A stretch of DNA of 64,000 nt. It comes from Myxococcales bacterium (GTDB taxonomy: Bacteria > Myxococcota_A > Polyangia > Nannocystales > Nannocystaceae). Where the stretch lies: assembly GCA_014240065.1 (NCBI GenBank), contig JAAZXR010000005.1, positions 1 to 64,000 on the forward strand, written 5' to 3'. Under the pieces are notes generated by a model, which searched no databases, was not told where the DNA came from, and saw only the letters and a list, made by a program, of their open reading frames with translations. Made by a program: the position numbers and the translations under genes. Shown piece after piece: positions 45,224 through 53,753 of this stretch; position 1 is the first letter of the stretch; every line of letters begins with the position of its first letter.

Positions 45224-46375
45224 TTGATCTTTGGGCTGTGCGCGGTGGTCGTGGTGAGCGAGCTGTTGGCGCGTCACACGATCGCACGGCAGCTTGGGAC
45301 CGCGCTGTTGGTGATCGTGCTGGGTGGGGTGGCCGCGAATGTTGGGCTCCTCCCGACGGGGGCGACCGAAGCGCACCCGGTGCCGGTCTACGAGGCGGTG
45401 TTCGGGGTGGTCGCGCCCCTCTCCATCTTTTGGTTGCTGCTCACCGTGCGCCTGCGCGACGTGTTGAAGGCGGGAAAGACGGTGCTGCTCGCGTTCGGTG
45501 TCGGCGCGGTGGGAACTGTGTTGGGCGCGCTGGTGGGCATCGAGGTCGCGTCTGCGGTCGCTTCGTTCGGAGCGCTGCGGGGACCCGTCGCGGGGATGTT
45601 CGCCGGCACCTATATCGGCGGGAGCGTCAACTTCAACGCCGTCGCGCTCGAGTACGACGTGGTCCGCCGGGGCGGGCTCTACGCGGGCGCGGTGGCGGTG
45701 GACAACATCATCACGGCGGTGTGGATGGTCGCGTGTCTGACGGTGCCGAGGCTCTTCGCCAGGGGGAGCCGCGCATCGGGCGAAGACAGCCACGATCCGT
45801 CCAGAACCCCGGAGGCCCTGTCGGAGACCCAAGACCGAGCGACGGTGACGCCCTTCGATCTCGCGGTCGCCGCGGGGTTGGGAATCTTCTGTGTGTGGCT
45901 GAGCGGGGTCGTCCACGACCTCGTGGCGGCGCAGGACGTCTGGGCGCCGCCGTCCATATTGATCTTGACGGTCTTCGCGTTGGCGCTGGCGCAGACGCCG
46001 TGGATGGCGCGCCTCCAGTCACCGGGGGTGCTCGGGATGTTCTCGGTCTACGTCTTCTTGACCGTCATCGGCGCCCACTGCGACCTCGCGGCGCTTCGAG
46101 AGATCGGCGGTCTCGCCGGTGCGATCGCCGCGCTGGCGTGCTGCACGGTGGCGATCCACGGGATCTTCGCCTTCGGGGTGACGAGGATTTTCCGTATCGA
46201 CGGGGTGACCGCGGCGGTGGCCTCCCAGGCCAATATCGGCGGCGGGACCACGGCGCTGGCGCTGGCGCGGAGCTTGGGGCGTCCCGACCTCGTGCTGCCG
46301 GCGATATTGCTGGGGGCGCTCGGCAACGCCGTGGGGAACTTCGCCGGCTTCACCCTCGCCGAGCTGTTGCGGTGA
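45224..46375 (+). CDS. DUF819-family membrane protein
   Basis: 383 residues if started at TTG 45224, about ten membrane helices. GPVAGMFAGTYIGGSVNFNAVA and GGLYAGAVAVDNIITAVWM are the conserved blocks of DUF819, as is QANIGGGTTALALARSL near the C-terminus. It is probably an ion or small-solute carrier; no function is proven. A perfect AAAGGAG (45196-45202) lies 6 nt before an in-frame ATC at 45209 and 21 nt before the TTG, so the true start may be the ATC (see findings). Confidence 0.85.
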   Translation: MIFGLCAVVVVSELLARHTIARQLGTALLVIVLGGVAANVGLLPTGATEAHPVPVYEAVFGVVAPLSIFWLLLTVRLRDVLKAGKTVLLAFGVGAVGTVLGALVGIEVASAVASFGALRGPVAGMFAGTYIGGSVNFNAVALEYDVVRRGGLYAGAVAVDNIITAVWMVACLTVPRLFARGSRASGEDSHDPSRTPEALSETQDRATVTPFDLAVAAGLGIFCVWLSGVVHDLVAAQDVWAPPSILILTVFALALAQTPWMARLQSPGVLGMFSVYVFLTVIGAHCDLAALREIGGLAGAIAALACCTVAIHGIFAFGVTRIFRIDGVTAAVASQANIGGGTTALALARSLGRPDLVLPAILLGALGNAVGNFAGFTLAELLR

Positions 46376-46438
46376 CGCGACGTGGACGATGGACGCGGTG
46401 GCTCGTCACCGCTCGCCAACCGTCGTAGACTCTCCGAC

Positions 46439-48652
46439 ATGGGGAGTGAGATTCATTATCGTGGGTGTCCGCTCTGCGAGGCGATGTGTGGGCTTGAGGT
46501 GGAGCACGACGGTCAGCGGGTGCAGCGAATTCGCGGCGACGCGCGCGATCCTCTGAGTGAGGGCTACGTGTGCCCCAAGGGGACCCAACTCGGGGCGCTG
46601 CACGACGACCCCGATCGCGTGCGAGCGCCGCTGCGGCGGCGGGGCAGCGAGTGGGAGGAGATCGGTTGGGATCAGGCGCTGGATGAGGCCGCGTCCATCC
46701 TCCACCGCGCGCAAACGCAGCATGGCAAGAGCGCCGTCGCTTCCTACCTGGGGAACCCCAACGTCCACAACTACGGCGCGATGCTCTACGGACCTGATTT
46801 TTTGCGGACGCTGGGTTCCCGCAATCGCTTCTCTGCCACCTCCGTGGATCAGCTCCCACATATGTTGGCGGCCTACCTCATGTTTGGACACCAGCTGTTG
46901 ATGCCGGTGCCCGACGTCGACCACACCGACTATATGGTGATTTTGGGGGCGAACCCGGAGGTCTCCAACGGCAGCATCATGAGCGCCCCCAACATGAAGG
47001 GGAGGCTCTCTGGTATCCGAGATCGCGGAGGCGAGGTGGTCGTGTTCGACCCGCGCAAGACCCAGACCGCGGCGCACGCCTCGGCACACCATTTTATTCG
47101 GCCCGGCACCGACGCGCATCTGCTGGCGTCCATCGCGAGGGAGCTGCTGCGACTCAGCGCGGGGACACCGTCGCCCTACGCGAGCTACCTCCGGGGGCTC
47201 AACGACCTCGAGCGGATGCTCGCGCCGTGGACGCCCGCGGCGGCGGCCCGCGTCACCGGGGTGGACGCCGCGGTCATCGAGGCGGTGGCGCGCAAGCTGT
47301 ACACGGAGGAGCGCGCCGTCTGTTATGGACGCCTCGGTGTGTGCGTGCAGGCCTTCGGCGCCACCTGCGGTTGGTTACTCAACGTCATCAACGTCCTCAG
47401 CCGCAACCTCGACGCACCTGGCGGGGCGATGTTTGCCTTGCCCGCCTTCGACATCATCGGAGGACCGCGGGCGCTCGGGCTGGGTCGCGGGAGCTTTGGG
47501 CGCTGGAAGTCGCGGGTGCGAGGTCTCCCCGAGTTCGGCGGAGAGCTGCCCGCGGCGACCCTCGCGGAAGAGCTCGACACCCCGGGCGAAGGCCAGATCC
47601 GCGCGCTCATCACCATCGCCGGAAACCCGGTGCTGTCGACGCCGAACGGACGGAGACTCGAGCGCGCGCTCACCTCGCTCGACGGCATGGTGAGCGTGGA
47701 CTTTTACCTCAACGAGACCACGCGCCACGCGGACTTGATCTTGCCGCCCACCTCGCCGCTCGAGCACGGTCATTATGACGTGGCGTTTCACGCGCTCGCC
47801 ATCCGAAACACCGCGCGGTACTCACCGCCGCTGTTCTCGCCGGGCCCCAACCAGCGGCACGACTGGCAGATCTTGTCAGGGTTGGAGTCGCGGCTGCTCG
47901 CGTCGCGAGGCGCGCCGACCCGCGCGCGCGCAGAGGCGCACGGCCGCCGGCTGCTCCAGCCCGAGGGCATCTTGTCCTTGGGCCTGCACGGCGGCCCGTA
48001 CGGCCTGCGCGGCGACGCGAGGGATGTGCAGGGGCGTCGCGTCTCGATGAAGCGACTCAAGCGCGCCCCCCACGGGGTGGACCTCGGACCGCTGCGTCCG
48101 TGCCTACCGGAGCGGCTCGGCCGCCGCAGCGGCGGCGCGCGGTATATCGACCTTTGCCCGGACGTGCTGTGCGCGGACCTCGAACGCCTTGAGGCAGACC
48201 GCGGGCGACCGGCGCGGGCCCCAGAGGAGCTCGTGCTCATCGGTCGTCGTGAACTTCGCAGCAACAACAGCTGGATGCACAATATCCCGCGGCTGACGTC
48301 GGGCACGCCACGCTGCCTGCTGAAGATGCACCCGGACGACGCCGCGGTGCGTGGGCTCGCGGCCGATGACTGGGTCCAGGTTCGAAGTCGGGTCGGCGAG
48401 GTCGCGGTGCGGCTTGAGCTCGACGACGCGATCATGCCCGGAGTCGTCAGCTTGCCGCACGGCTACGGTCACGGGCGCGACGGCGTGCGGCTCTCGGTCG
48501 CGACGCAGCTTGAGGGCGCGAGCGCCAACGACCTCACCGATGAGTCTGTGGTGGACGCCGTGTCGGGCAACGCCGTGCTCAGCGGCGTCCCGGTCGACAT
48601 CCGGCGGGCGGACGCGACGGCCGCGGTCGCGCGTCCTCCTCAGGGGGCTTGA
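46439..48652 (+). CDS. Molybdopterin-dependent oxidoreductase, catalytic subunit
   Basis: 737 residues. The N-terminus CPLCEAMCGLEVEHDG and GYVCPKG provide four cysteines for a [4Fe-4S] cluster. The DMSO-reductase-type core (about 50-530) contains NPNVHNYGAMLYGPDFLRTL and the ligand-region HPDY-like segments (VDHTDYMVILGANPEVSN), and the C-terminal Molydop_binding domain (about 600-700) shows the usual HPDDAAVRGLAADDWVQVRS. The metal ligand cannot be read (Ser/Cys at about 150 not certain). There is no adjacent electron-transfer or membrane subunit and no Tat signal, so a soluble cytoplasmic enzyme is likely; substrate unknown (formate, or a nitrate/aldehyde-type substrate). Confidence 0.88.
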   Translation: MGSEIHYRGCPLCEAMCGLEVEHDGQRVQRIRGDARDPLSEGYVCPKGTQLGALHDDPDRVRAPLRRRGSEWEEIGWDQALDEAASILHRAQTQHGKSAVASYLGNPNVHNYGAMLYGPDFLRTLGSRNRFSATSVDQLPHMLAAYLMFGHQLLMPVPDVDHTDYMVILGANPEVSNGSIMSAPNMKGRLSGIRDRGGEVVVFDPRKTQTAAHASAHHFIRPGTDAHLLASIARELLRLSAGTPSPYASYLRGLNDLERMLAPWTPAAAARVTGVDAAVIEAVARKLYTEERAVCYGRLGVCVQAFGATCGWLLNVINVLSRNLDAPGGAMFALPAFDIIGGPRALGLGRGSFGRWKSRVRGLPEFGGELPAATLAEELDTPGEGQIRALITIAGNPVLSTPNGRRLERALTSLDGMVSVDFYLNETTRHADLILPPTSPLEHGHYDVAFHALAIRNTARYSPPLFSPGPNQRHDWQILSGLESRLLASRGAPTRARAEAHGRRLLQPEGILSLGLHGGPYGLRGDARDVQGRRVSMKRLKRAPHGVDLGPLRPCLPERLGRRSGGARYIDLCPDVLCADLERLEADRGRPARAPEELVLIGRRELRSNNSWMHNIPRLTSGTPRCLLKMHPDDAAVRGLAADDWVQVRSRVGEVAVRLELDDAIMPGVVSLPHGYGHGRDGVRLSVATQLEGASANDLTDESVVDAVSGNAVLSGVPVDIRRADATAAVARPPQGA

Positions 48653-49071
48653 GGAGCCTCGACCCAGGGGTTCATCACGTCTTTGAACCCGTCGGTCCAC
48701 GGCTTGGGTCGCAGCGTCCGCGGATCGACGTGGATGATGGTGCGGTGTCCCTCGGCGTAGGGGACGTCGCGGTCGAGGGGCATCATCAAGAAGCGAAACC
48801 GGAGAGAGCTGGCGCCGAGGTGCGCGATGAAGACGCGGATGCGCACCTGCCCGACGCCCCGGACGGGGGCGAGATAGTCCACGTGATTGCTCCGGACCAG
48901 GTGAAATTGCTCGGGGCGGGACTCGTCTTGAAAACCTCCCCATCCCACGTGCATCCAAAACGCTCCGAGCGCTCGCTCGAACAGCAGCACATAGCGCGCG
49001 TTGTGAAGGATCGCGAAGGGATCGAGATCGTCGAAGTAGATGCCGTGCGTGGTCTCAAAGAAGCGGCTCAT
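48640..49071 (-). CDS. 4-hydroxybenzoyl-CoA-thioesterase-fold thioesterase
   Basis: 143 residues. IYFDDLDPFAILHNARYVLLFE is the catalytic Asp and hot-dog helix motif of the 4HBT family (D-x-D-x-x-x-x-x-x-N-x-x-Y), so it probably hydrolyses an acyl-CoA. The rest is the usual beta-sheet (VDYLAPVRGVGQVRIRVFI, LRFRFLMMPLDRDV). It converges on the molybdoenzyme gene and overlaps it by 13 nt, so the two stops sit inside each other's ends. Confidence 0.85.
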   Translation of the reverse strand: MSRFFETTHGIYFDDLDPFAILHNARYVLLFERALGAFWMHVGWGGFQDESRPEQFHLVRSNHVDYLAPVRGVGQVRIRVFIAHLGASSLRFRFLMMPLDRDVPYAEGHRTIIHVDPRTLRPKPWTDGFKDVMNPWVEAPQAP

Positions 49072-49085
49072 GATCGTTCGTGGGG

Positions 49086-51209
49086 TTAGCGGGCCAAAAT
49101 TTCCGCGCTGTCGAGCATCATCTGAACGAGCGGGCTGAGCTCACTCTCGGAGGATGGCGCCTTCCCCCCCTCCGGGGGGCTGAGCTGCACGGGGTAGCGG
49201 ACGTCGTAGCGCCGGGTGTCGAGGCGTCCCGCGGGCACCTCGAGCTTCCAGGCGGCGCGCTCGAGACAGCGATCGAGAGAGCGGTCTTTCGCGGACAGTG
49301 ACGTCGTGGCGACCGCCGCGGCCATCACCTCTCCCTTCGCGATTTGATAGGAGACGACCACACGCCCGCCGATGGTTCCGTCTCGCCTCAGCGCCTCGTT
49401 GTAACAGGCCTTGACCCGGGGCAGCACCCGTCGACGCAGGTACATCGACATGAGCTCTTGACTCAACGTGCCGACGCGCGCGTCGGTGTCGAAGGAGGCG
49501 CGCCCAAGCTGGGCCCGGAAGGTCTCTTCCATGGAGGGGCGGTACCACCGCGGAGCCTGGAGGGACTCGGCGAGGGTGAGGCGCTCGATCTTGCTCGCGC
49601 TGGAGACGAAGGCGCGCCCTCGTGGGGCCACCGTCTGCACGGGCACCCGCGCGCGCATTCGGGAGCGACCCGAGAGCGCGCGCACAGAGATCGATTTGGG
49701 AGGGGTCACCGTGGTGTAGCGGCCCTCGAGGATCTCGATGGTCCCGCCGATGAGGCCGGCGGCCGGCCGATCAAAGGCCGTGCTCGACGAGGCGCGGACT
49801 CGGATGTCGCCGATGACGCGGGGGGCCGACAGGATGCTGCTCATGTCGAAGCGCTCGAGCGTGTTGAGTTCGATGCTGCGAATCCGGGCGCCGATCTTCG
49901 CGGCGAATTCAAAGGCGGGGTGCGCTGCGCCGAGACCGGCCCGCGCGAGGAGCGGGTCGTCGACGACCAGGACGATTTGGGGCGCGTGAGGGAGCCGCCG
50001 CAGCAGCGCTAGTAAATCGTTGAGCGGGTCCGCCTCGATCCGCGGGAACATCCCATCAGAGAAGACGATGAGCGTGGGAGCGCGGGAGGAGCGAGGGACG
50101 CGCTCGAGGGCTTGTCGGAGCGCGTCGATGATGTTGGTGCCGGCGCGGGGAGGGACGTCTGCGAGGCCTGCCCGACGAAAGGACGCGCGCAGATCTGGGA
50201 GCGTCGTGGCGGCGACCGGCGCCGACATGAGCGGCATGATGTCACGATCGAAGGCGAGCGCGTCGACGGTGAGGTCGGTCGTCTGCGAAGAGACGATTTG
50301 GCGGGTCACCCGGAGCGCGTCGTCTCGCAGGTCCCCGCGCACGCTGGAGCTCGCGTCGTAAAGAAAGGAGATGTGGTCGGGCGCAGTGTGTGGCTGGGTG
50401 CCCGCTTGCAGATACAGGCGCAGCGTCCCGCCGGCGCCCGCGGCCGCGGAGTTGGGGACGGCCTCCGCGTGTCCGAGCAGGCCCTCTCCGCGCCCGAGCG
50501 TGGCGGTCCAGGAGACTGTGGCGCCGTCGGCCCCCCGCGTGGGTAAAATCTTTCCGGTGGATTCTCGCCCGTCCACCCAAAACCTCCGCGCGCCGGTCAC
50601 CCCGCGGACGAGGACGCCGCGGCGATCATGGATCACCTGTTGCTCCCCGCGCCGCGGGAGGTCGAGGGTCCACCGGCTGCCTCGCAGCGTCGGTCGTACA
50701 CGCAGCACCAGCTCCACTTGGACCGTCTCGCCAGACTCGAGCCCCCACCCGAAGAGCTTCGCCGCCGCGAGGTCCGCCCCCCGCGTGTCGAGGGCCGTGG
50801 CGAACGCCGCGAAGGTCGTGACGCCGGCGTCGTCCGCGGGCCGCGACGGGACGCCGGCGGGGGCGGACTCGACGACCTCATCCTCGCTCCAGACACCATC
50901 GAGCGCAGTGCGAAGCCCCACCAGCTCCGCGCCTTGGGGGAGGGCGAGCAGGTGCACAAAGTCCACGCGCGTGCTGCTGGCATTGTACAGCGCCGTGCGG
51001 ACTCGCATGGTCGCGTCGAAGCCCTGCCCGGGCTCGATCAAGACCTCGTGGGAGAGCTCTTCGACCGGGACGTAGCCGCGCGCTCGCGGGTCGGGCTCGA
51101 CGAGGATGCGGTCGGCGAGGGCGGCGCGCGGGGTGAGGGCGCAGAGGCAGGCGAATCCAACCCGCGCACTCGCGCGCCGAAACCATCGACCTCGAAGCCC
51201 GAACGCCAT
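49086..51209 (-). CDS. VIT/vWA-domain exported protein with AgmX/PglI-like C-terminus
   Basis: 707 residues; MAFGLRGRWFRRASARVGFA leads to a signal peptide cleaved near residue 33. A VIT-like domain (about 40-230: VEELSHEVLIEPGQGFDATM, VDFVHLLALPQGAEL) is followed by a von Willebrand A domain (about 300-450) with an intact MIDAS DASSS near residue 310 and late IVFSDGMFP. The last ~110 residues (VKACYNEALRRDGTIGGRVV and later) match the AgmX/PglI C-terminal domain, which resembles TonB-type energy-transducing tails and occurs in myxobacterial gliding/motility proteins. It probably acts in the envelope in adhesion or force transmission. Confidence 0.82.
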   Translation of the reverse strand: MAFGLRGRWFRRASARVGFACLCALTPRAALADRILVEPDPRARGYVPVEELSHEVLIEPGQGFDATMRVRTALYNASSTRVDFVHLLALPQGAELVGLRTALDGVWSEDEVVESAPAGVPSRPADDAGVTTFAAFATALDTRGADLAAAKLFGWGLESGETVQVELVLRVRPTLRGSRWTLDLPRRGEQQVIHDRRGVLVRGVTGARRFWVDGRESTGKILPTRGADGATVSWTATLGRGEGLLGHAEAVPNSAAAGAGGTLRLYLQAGTQPHTAPDHISFLYDASSSVRGDLRDDALRVTRQIVSSQTTDLTVDALAFDRDIMPLMSAPVAATTLPDLRASFRRAGLADVPPRAGTNIIDALRQALERVPRSSRAPTLIVFSDGMFPRIEADPLNDLLALLRRLPHAPQIVLVVDDPLLARAGLGAAHPAFEFAAKIGARIRSIELNTLERFDMSSILSAPRVIGDIRVRASSSTAFDRPAAGLIGGTIEILEGRYTTVTPPKSISVRALSGRSRMRARVPVQTVAPRGRAFVSSASKIERLTLAESLQAPRWYRPSMEETFRAQLGRASFDTDARVGTLSQELMSMYLRRRVLPRVKACYNEALRRDGTIGGRVVVSYQIAKGEVMAAAVATTSLSAKDRSLDRCLERAAWKLEVPAGRLDTRRYDVRYPVQLSPPEGGKAPSSESELSPLVQMMLDSAEILAR

Positions 51210-51264
51210 GACTGTACTATACGCGCTCTCGCTTTAAACGCACGTGGCAGCGCGCGGCGTCCGG

Positions 51265-52149
51265 TCAGCGCTGGCCCGATTTCTTGTGGCCGTGTTTCGT
51301 GGGGGGCTTTTGGGCGACGACGACCTGGGACTCGGCGTCTTGGGTCAGGCGGTCGCCCTCGAAGTCTCCCTCGAGAGAGCGCAGTCGCAGGCCCGCGAGG
51401 TGGAGCAGGCAGCGGAGCTCCTCCGGCCAGATTTGGCGATGCGCGAGCTGAACCGTTTTGCGCGGCGGGACCTCCGGCCGAACGCGGGCCCCTCGTCCGA
51501 TGGCGTCGTGATAGTGGATGCGGATGTGGGCGACCTGCGTCTCGTGGTCGTAGGTGTGGTTGGTGGAGTACACCATCGCGCGCTTCGTCTCCGGGTGAAT
51601 GAACCGGGTGCGGCAGTGGTGAAGCTCGGGGTCGAGCAGCAACCACTCGAGATCGGGCAGCAGCACGTCGAAGCAAAATATGCCGCCCGGGCGCAGCACC
51701 CGCGCGACCTCCTCGAAGCAGCGCAGCAGCCGGTCCCACGTGTACAGGTGCATGAGCACGTTGAACGGGGCGAGGACCATGCCCATCGAGTGATCATCGA
51801 CGGGCAGCTCGCAGATGTCGCCCTCCATGATCTTGAGGCGAGCGTCGTCGAGGCGTTGGACCTTCGTCTTGAGGCGGTCGAGCATGCTCTGTTTTCGATC
51901 GACCGCGACCACGCGGTGTCCATCTTCAAGCAGCGGAACGGTGATGCGTCCCGTGCCTGCGCCCAGCTCCAAGATGGGATGGGGGGTCGAAGATTCGCGC
52001 GCCCGGGCGCGGTACCAGACCAGATCATCGCGTTGGTCGTCGTATTCGAAATCGTAGAGCGCCGCGTCGTCGTAGTGCTCATTGGTCCCGGCCCGCATCA
52101 GCCGCTCGATGGCCCTGCTCGACTTGGGGGCCGCCTTGCCACCCGCCAT
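51265..52149 (-). CDS. Class I SAM-dependent methyltransferase
   Basis: 294 residues. The ATG shares its A with the TGA stop of the preceding poly(A) polymerase gene, so they are translationally coupled. ILELGAGTGRITVPLL is motif I (GxGxG), VVAVDRKQSML motif II, and LPVDDHSMGMVLAPFNVLMH and VLRPGGIFCFDVLLPDLEW are the family's post-motif blocks. The C-terminus ends in a basic tail (KPPTKHGHKKSGQR). The substrate is unknown; coupling to a tRNA/mRNA-polyadenylation enzyme hints at an RNA-linked role (inference). Confidence 0.85.
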   Translation of the reverse strand: MAGGKAAPKSSRAIERLMRAGTNEHYDDAALYDFEYDDQRDDLVWYRARARESSTPHPILELGAGTGRITVPLLEDGHRVVAVDRKQSMLDRLKTKVQRLDDARLKIMEGDICELPVDDHSMGMVLAPFNVLMHLYTWDRLLRCFEEVARVLRPGGIFCFDVLLPDLEWLLLDPELHHCRTRFIHPETKRAMVYSTNHTYDHETQVAHIRIHYHDAIGRGARVRPEVPPRKTVQLAHRQIWPEELRCLLHLAGLRLRSLEGDFEGDRLTQDAESQVVVAQKPPTKHGHKKSGQR

Positions 52150-53513
52150 CACGCCTCCGATTTGGATGCGGAGGCCCCGGAGGAGCTAGAGCTTCGACCG
52201 CGGCGTTTCCGCCCACGTCGTCGTCGTTTCTTGGCGCCGCCTCGTCGGTTGTCGGGACGCGCCGCGTCTTTCGAGTGCTCGTGGCGGAGGACGAGGCGCT
52301 GCCAATGCTCAAGCTCCGCTCCGTCCTCGCCGCGCGCTTCGACGGAGATGCCAAGAAAAACCAGCGCGTCGTGGAAGCACTGACGCTGCACCAGGGAGGA
52401 GCGACCGCGTCGGCGGGTTCGCTCCCCGGACATCTGCCGCTTGGCCATCACGATTTGGCGGGCCAGCTCGCGGTCACGTCGGGCGACGCCAAGCTCCACG
52501 CACGGTCCGTGCATCACCTGATCGATGACCCGGTCGAGGTGGGACTGCTGGGAGGCGATGACCCCCTCGGCGAGCAAGGGAGCGAACAAGACCGCCTGCA
52601 AGACGCCGTTGCTCACCACTTGGCCGGTCTCTCTAACGTAGCTGTCGAGCGATTCGAGATACCTCCAAAACAACCCGCTCGGATCGTCGATGGGGACCGG
52701 GAGGTCGCCGCACATCTTGAGGCCCTCGTCGCTCGGGAAGGAGCCGACGTAGGCTGGCCAGATGTGGCGGAGCAGGTCGGTCTTATGAAGCAGCTCGAAG
52801 CAGGCTCGGCTCGCGCCGCTTCGCAGCAGCTTGTAGAGCTCTTCGAGCACGCGGGCTTTGCTGCACTTTTGAATGTCGGGGGCGACCGCGAGCAGCGCCG
52901 ACCAGCACGCTGGTTCAATTTCGAAATCGAGGCGCGCGGCGAACTTACACGCGCGGATCATTCGCACGGGATCTTCGCGGAAGCGGACCTCAGGGGCTCC
53001 GATGGTCCGGATAACTCGCGCGTCGAGATCGGCGAGGCCGTCGACAAAGTCTACGATTTCGCCCGAGTCCACGTCGCAGAACAACCCGTTGATCGTGAAG
53101 TCACGCCGCCGCGCGTCATCCTCCACGGTGCCCCACTCATTGTCTTGGGTGATGAGCAGCTCGGCGCCTTCTTCGTCTTTCACTTGGCGCGGCGCGGTGC
53201 GAAACGTGCTCGTCTCGATCACCTTGGGGCCATAGAAAACGTGAACGATTTTGAACCGCCGCCCGATGATGCGGCTGTTTCGAAACAGCCGATGCACCTC
53301 CTCGGGCGTCGCGCTCGTCGCCGCGTCGAAGTCTTTCGGTCGCAGCCCGAGATAGAGATCTCGTACGCATCCACCGACAAGAAATGCCTCATGGCCCGCG
53401 GCTCGGAGCTTCCGAACGACCTTAATGGCGTCGGAATCCATACTCTTGGGCGGAATCGAGGGAGCTTTCGTCGTTGTGGCGTCGTGCGTCACGAGTCGCC
53501 GGACCCTTAGCAT
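52149..53513 (-). CDS. pcnB: Poly(A) polymerase / CCA-adding-type nucleotidyltransferase
   Basis: 454 residues. AGHEAFLVGGCVRDLYLG and RPKDFDAATSATPEEV carry the nucleotidyltransferase signature G-G-x-x-R-D and D-x-D. DDARRRDFTINGLFCDV and REDPVRMIRACKFAARLDFE are diagnostic of the class II CCA-adding/poly(A) polymerase family; LDARVIRTIGAPEVRFR follows. The long C-terminal basic tail (GAKKRRRRGRKRRGRSS then a Ser run) and the N-terminal leader THDATTTKAPSIPPKS are typical of PcnB, not of CCA-enzyme, so it adds A tails to RNA. The first ATG is kept because the longer N-terminus suits PcnB; ATG at 53441 is a shorter alternative. Confidence 0.85.
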   Translation of the reverse strand: MLRVRRLVTHDATTTKAPSIPPKSMDSDAIKVVRKLRAAGHEAFLVGGCVRDLYLGLRPKDFDAATSATPEEVHRLFRNSRIIGRRFKIVHVFYGPKVIETSTFRTAPRQVKDEEGAELLITQDNEWGTVEDDARRRDFTINGLFCDVDSGEIVDFVDGLADLDARVIRTIGAPEVRFREDPVRMIRACKFAARLDFEIEPACWSALLAVAPDIQKCSKARVLEELYKLLRSGASRACFELLHKTDLLRHIWPAYVGSFPSDEGLKMCGDLPVPIDDPSGLFWRYLESLDSYVRETGQVVSNGVLQAVLFAPLLAEGVIASQQSHLDRVIDQVMHGPCVELGVARRDRELARQIVMAKRQMSGERTRRRGRSSLVQRQCFHDALVFLGISVEARGEDGAELEHWQRLVLRHEHSKDAARPDNRRGGAKKRRRRGRKRRGRSSSSSGASASKSEA

Positions 53514-53597
53514 AACCCCGCACCCACGGGTAAAATCGTTGGGATATCATCTGGTTAGTAAGTTCCCCACCGGGGGACGAGCCGCGAGATCGCGCGT

Positions 53598-53640
53598 TTG
53601 GACGCCAAAGGACCCATGTGGGCTTGCGGGCGGCGTCCAA
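53598..53640. other. Structured inverted repeat in the divergent pcnB upstream region
   Basis: TTGGACGCC (53598-53606) and GGCGTCCAA (53632-53640) make a perfect 9-bp stem; inside the 25-nt loop the palindrome CCCATGTGGG can form a second hairpin. A further stem tcccc/gggga lies just upstream (53564-53576). It lies between pcnB (minus) and the gene at 53754 (plus); it could be a protein site, a leader structure or a small RNA. Not recognised as any known RNA family. Confidence 0.4.
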
Positions 53641-53753
53641 TTCGTGCGGCTGCGGACCCCAACGACGCGGTAATCACGCGGATTGTACGCGCGGCCACTC
53701 GATTGATCGATTGAACTGGTCGAATGCGGCGCGGGAAACTATACATTTAACCA

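Noticed and set aside
53520-53753. Possible tRNA in the divergent pcnB gap
   Set aside because: Hairpins do not make a cloverleaf and there is no CCA end or T-loop consensus.
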